This document shows positions 5,692 to 7,496 of a stretch of 7,496 nucleotides of DNA, one piece after another; positions within the stretch are counted from its first letter, which is position 1; each line of letters opens with the position of its first letter. This DNA comes from an uncultured Gemmatimonadota bacterium (GTDB lineage: Bacteria; Gemmatimonadota; Gemmatimonadetes; Gemmatimonadales; Gemmatimonadaceae). The stretch lies in NCBI GenBank assembly GCA_946887155.1, contig CAMPKM010000129.1, positions 1-7,496 on the forward strand, in the 5' to 3' direction. Under the pieces are notes generated by a model, which saw nothing but the letters and a program-made list of their open reading frames with translations, did not search any database and was not told where the DNA came from. The translations under genes and the position numbers were made by a program.

Positions 5692-6423
5692 GTGAAGGAT
5701 CTCTGGATACCAAGAATTGCAATAGTCTCAATAGCCATCGTCCTTGCCGGCTTTTTCGCCGGTAACGGGATAGTTCGGGCGCGGCTTGGCGATCGTTATG
5801 TGACGGTGAAAGGAATCTCGGAACGCGAAGTCGTTGCCGACCTGGCCATCTGGCCACTTCGCCTCGTGGTCGCCGACAACGACCTCGGTCGTGCGCAAAC
5901 TCGGTTGCAATCGAACGTACAGGAAATCTTCCGTTTCCTCGTCCGTAACCAGATCGACACGACGCAGGTGACGCTGCAGGACTTCGGTGTCGTGGACGCG
6001 CTGGCGAACGAATACCGGCAGGCCGGTGAAGCCAGCAACCGGTACATCATCCGCCAGGTGGTGGTCGTCCGCTCGGATGAGCCGGCGCGTGTTCATGCCG
6101 CGTCCCAACGCGTCGGTGACCTGGTGAGCGCGGGCGTGGTGTTTTCGTCGGGCGACGAGTTCCGGGGGGGCGGGGGGCCGACGTTCGTGTTCCGCGGGCT
6201 GAGCGACCTGAAGCCCGCGATGATTGCGGAGGCGACGGCGCGCGCACGAGAGGCCGCCGAACAGTTCGCGGCGGACTCGCGTACTGGGCTGGCGGGAATC
6301 CGCCGGGCAAACCAGGGCGTATTCGAAATCCTCCCCCGGGACCAGGCACAAGGCATCAGCGAGGGGAGTCAGGTCTCGAAGGTCGTGCGTGTCGTATCGA
6401 CTGTGGACTACATTCTCCGCTAG
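5692..6423 (+). CDS. Membrane-anchored SIMPL-domain (DUF541, YggE/BP26-type) protein
   Basis: A 243-residue protein with an N-terminal uncleaved anchor (about residues 7-28, IAIVSIAIVLAGFFAGNGIV) followed by a periplasmic SIMPL domain. Typical parts are RYVTVKGISEREVVADLAIWPL (36-57), the helical stretch with EIFRFLVRNQID, TLQDFGVVDALANEY, the RYIIRQVVVVRS strand (118-128) and the closing helix-strand ATARAREAAEQFA...VVRVVSTVDY. This tryptophan-containing 'AIWPLR' form is one I recall for single-span SIMPL proteins of environmental bacteria. SIMPL proteins are stress-related envelope proteins of poorly defined function. GTG 5692 has GAGAGG (5677-5682) 9 nt upstream. The first codons are unusual: three ATA isoleucine codons and AGA within twelve codons, unlike the rest of the gene. 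A G7-C-G6 run (6164-6177) encodes Arg158-Gly162. The next gene starts 24 bp downstream, same strand, likely one operon. Confidence 0.88.
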   Translation: MKDLWIPRIAIVSIAIVLAGFFAGNGIVRARLGDRYVTVKGISEREVVADLAIWPLRLVVADNDLGRAQTRLQSNVQEIFRFLVRNQIDTTQVTLQDFGVVDALANEYRQAGEASNRYIIRQVVVVRSDEPARVHAASQRVGDLVSAGVVFSSGDEFRGGGGPTFVFRGLSDLKPAMIAEATARAREAAEQFAADSRTGLAGIRRANQGVFEILPRDQAQGISEGSQVSKVVRVVSTVDYILR

Positions 6424-6447
6424 CATCCTCCACCGAGGCATCCGGGC

Positions 6448-7496
6448 ATGACGAGGCAGGACACACGTCGTTGGCTGGTGAAGGCCGGCCGGCTCGCCTA
6501 CTCGAGCGCTCTGCTCAGCGTTCTCGCCGCGCCGGCGTCGGCCCAGAGCGAGGCCCGGCTTCCGGAGCGCCTGAGCGACGCCGAGTACTGGGCACTGGTC
6601 TCGGCGATCTCCGAACCCGGCGGGTATTTCCGGATCGCCGACAACTTCACGTCGAACGAACGGGAAATCGGACAGCTCTTCACCATGTTGCGCGAGCGGG
6701 GGACGCGGGGCGGCGTGTACATGGGCGTCGGGCCGGAGCAGAACCTGACCTACATCGCCGCGATCCGGCCGCAGATGGCGTTCATCGTGGACATCCGTCG
6801 TCAGGCGGTGATGCAGCACCTGATGTTCAAGGCAGTCTTCGAGCTTGCCGACGATCGCGCTGAGTTCATCTCGCTGCTGTTCTCGAAGCCCAGGCCAACG
6901 GCGCTCGATTCGACGACCCCCATCCAGAAAGTCTGGGAAGCGTACTGGAATGTCCCGTCGGACAGCGGGATGTATCGCGCCAATTACGCCAAGATCGTGG
7001 ACCTGCTGACGAAGACGCGCGGTTTCACGTTCACGCAGGACGAGACGGACCAGTTGAAGTGGGTGTACGACAATTTCTTCGGGTACGGACCGGTGATTTC
7101 AACGCGTGGATCGCCGGGCGGCGGTTCCGGCAACGGCACGACGTTCGCCGACCTGACCGGATATTCCAACGACGCGGCGGGCGTGCCGCGCAGCTTCCTG
7201 TCCACTGAAGAGAACTACCGGGTCGTGAAGACTCTTCACGCCAGAAACCTCATCGTTCCGGTGTCGGGCGATTTTGGTGGTCCCAAGACGATCCGTGCGA
7301 TCGGCGCCTGGCTTCAGGAGCGTAACGCGACCGTCAGCGCGTACTACGTGTCCAACGTCGAGCAGTACCTGTTCCAGGACAACAAGGCCACCGACTTCTA
7401 TGAAAACGTGGCGACGCTCCCGGTGACCGACTCGAGCGTGTTCATCCGTCCGTATTCGTTGCGGCGAACGTTCGGCGTGCAGTCCCTCTGCCCGAT
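6448..7496 (+). CDS. Exported conserved protein of unknown function, methyltransferase-like core (3' end outside window)
   Basis: An open frame of 349 residues from ATG 6448 to the window edge without a stop. The start has GAGG (6435-6438) 9 nt upstream. The N-terminus reads TRRWLVKAG (6-14), close to the twin-arginine (S/T)RRxFLK motif, then a hydrophobic stretch and an ASA-Q site (cleavage likely after residue 32), so a Tat-exported protein is predicted. The mature part has EPGGYFRIADNFTSNE (56-71), GGVYMGVGPEQNLTYIAAI (88-106), AFIVDIRRQ (111-119), FISLLFSKPRP (140-150), LSTEENYRVV (251-260) and VSGDFGGPKTIRAIG (272-286) then SNVEQYLF (302-309). I know this pattern from a conserved uncharacterised family (LIC_10091-like in some annotations). 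The GVGPEQN segment followed by a strand ending in VDIR resembles motif I and the acidic residue of Rossmann-type SAM methyltransferases, but no activity is established. Probably co-transcribed with the SIMPL gene. Confidence 0.8.
   Translation, partial: MTRQDTRRWLVKAGRLAYSSALLSVLAAPASAQSEARLPERLSDAEYWALVSAISEPGGYFRIADNFTSNEREIGQLFTMLRERGTRGGVYMGVGPEQNLTYIAAIRPQMAFIVDIRRQAVMQHLMFKAVFELADDRAEFISLLFSKPRPTALDSTTPIQKVWEAYWNVPSDSGMYRANYAKIVDLLTKTRGFTFTQDETDQLKWVYDNFFGYGPVISTRGSPGGGSGNGTTFADLTGYSNDAAGVPRSFLSTEENYRVVKTLHARNLIVPVSGDFGGPKTIRAIGAWLQERNATVSAYYVSNVEQYLFQDNKATDFYENVATLPVTDSSVFIRPYSLRRTFGVQSLCP

Noticed and set aside
5728..6819. 363-codon open frame on the minus strand
   Set aside because: Lies opposite the SIMPL gene and the start of the Tat-type gene; rich in His/Arg/Pro with no recognisable motif. 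A shadow of codon bias.

Overview
The window is a GC-rich bacterial chromosomal segment, densely packed and with short gaps. It holds eight protein genes, two of them cut by the window edges, and I see no RNA genes, CRISPR array or transposase. Codon use, GTG starts, a Tat-type signal peptide and the mix of families (YeiB/DUF1624-like membrane protein, SIMPL protein, a conserved exported protein of methyltransferase-like appearance) would suit an environmental Acidobacteriota (for example Vicinamibacterales) or a related deep-branching Gram-negative phylum. This placement is inference: no marker gene is present. An OmpA-type peptidoglycan-binding domain supports a Gram-negative envelope.

Layout: (1) 3-449, C-terminal part of a DUF1624-type multi-span membrane protein, plus strand. 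(2) 554-4259, a tight plus-strand run of four genes with overlapping or touching ends: a small coiled-coil protein, a 602-residue inner-membrane protein with a cytoplasmic N-terminal half and a periplasmic OmpA domain, a small Ras/Rab-like GTPase, and a PP2C-type Ser/Thr phosphatase. (3) 4318-5451, minus strand and convergent with the phosphatase, a Rieske non-heme iron oxygenase alpha subunit of the choline/carnitine/glycine-betaine type. (4) 5452-5691, the divergent intergenic region, dominated by a long near-perfect inverted repeat. (5) 5692-7496, plus strand, a membrane-anchored SIMPL (DUF541) protein followed 24 bp later by an exported conserved protein of unknown function that runs off the window.

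The part most deserving attention is the 554-4259 cluster. It looks like one functional unit: a peptidoglycan-binding transmembrane protein whose cytoplasmic half contains a stretch resembling a roadblock/longin-type GTPase-regulator fold, translationally coupled to a Ras-like GTPase whose catalytic glutamine position is Arg, then to a PP2C phosphatase, and preceded by a coiled-coil protein sharing a short N-terminal motif with the membrane protein. This suggests an envelope-to-cytoplasm switch analogous in logic to MglA/MglB, but not the same system.

Two sequence-level observations also stand out. Every TTA or CTA leucine codon I could find in the window's genes lies inside the heptamer GTTAGGC or its complement GCCTAAC. 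And the 109-bp palindromic element at 5520-5628 could be a small non-autonomous mobile or REP-like repeat.
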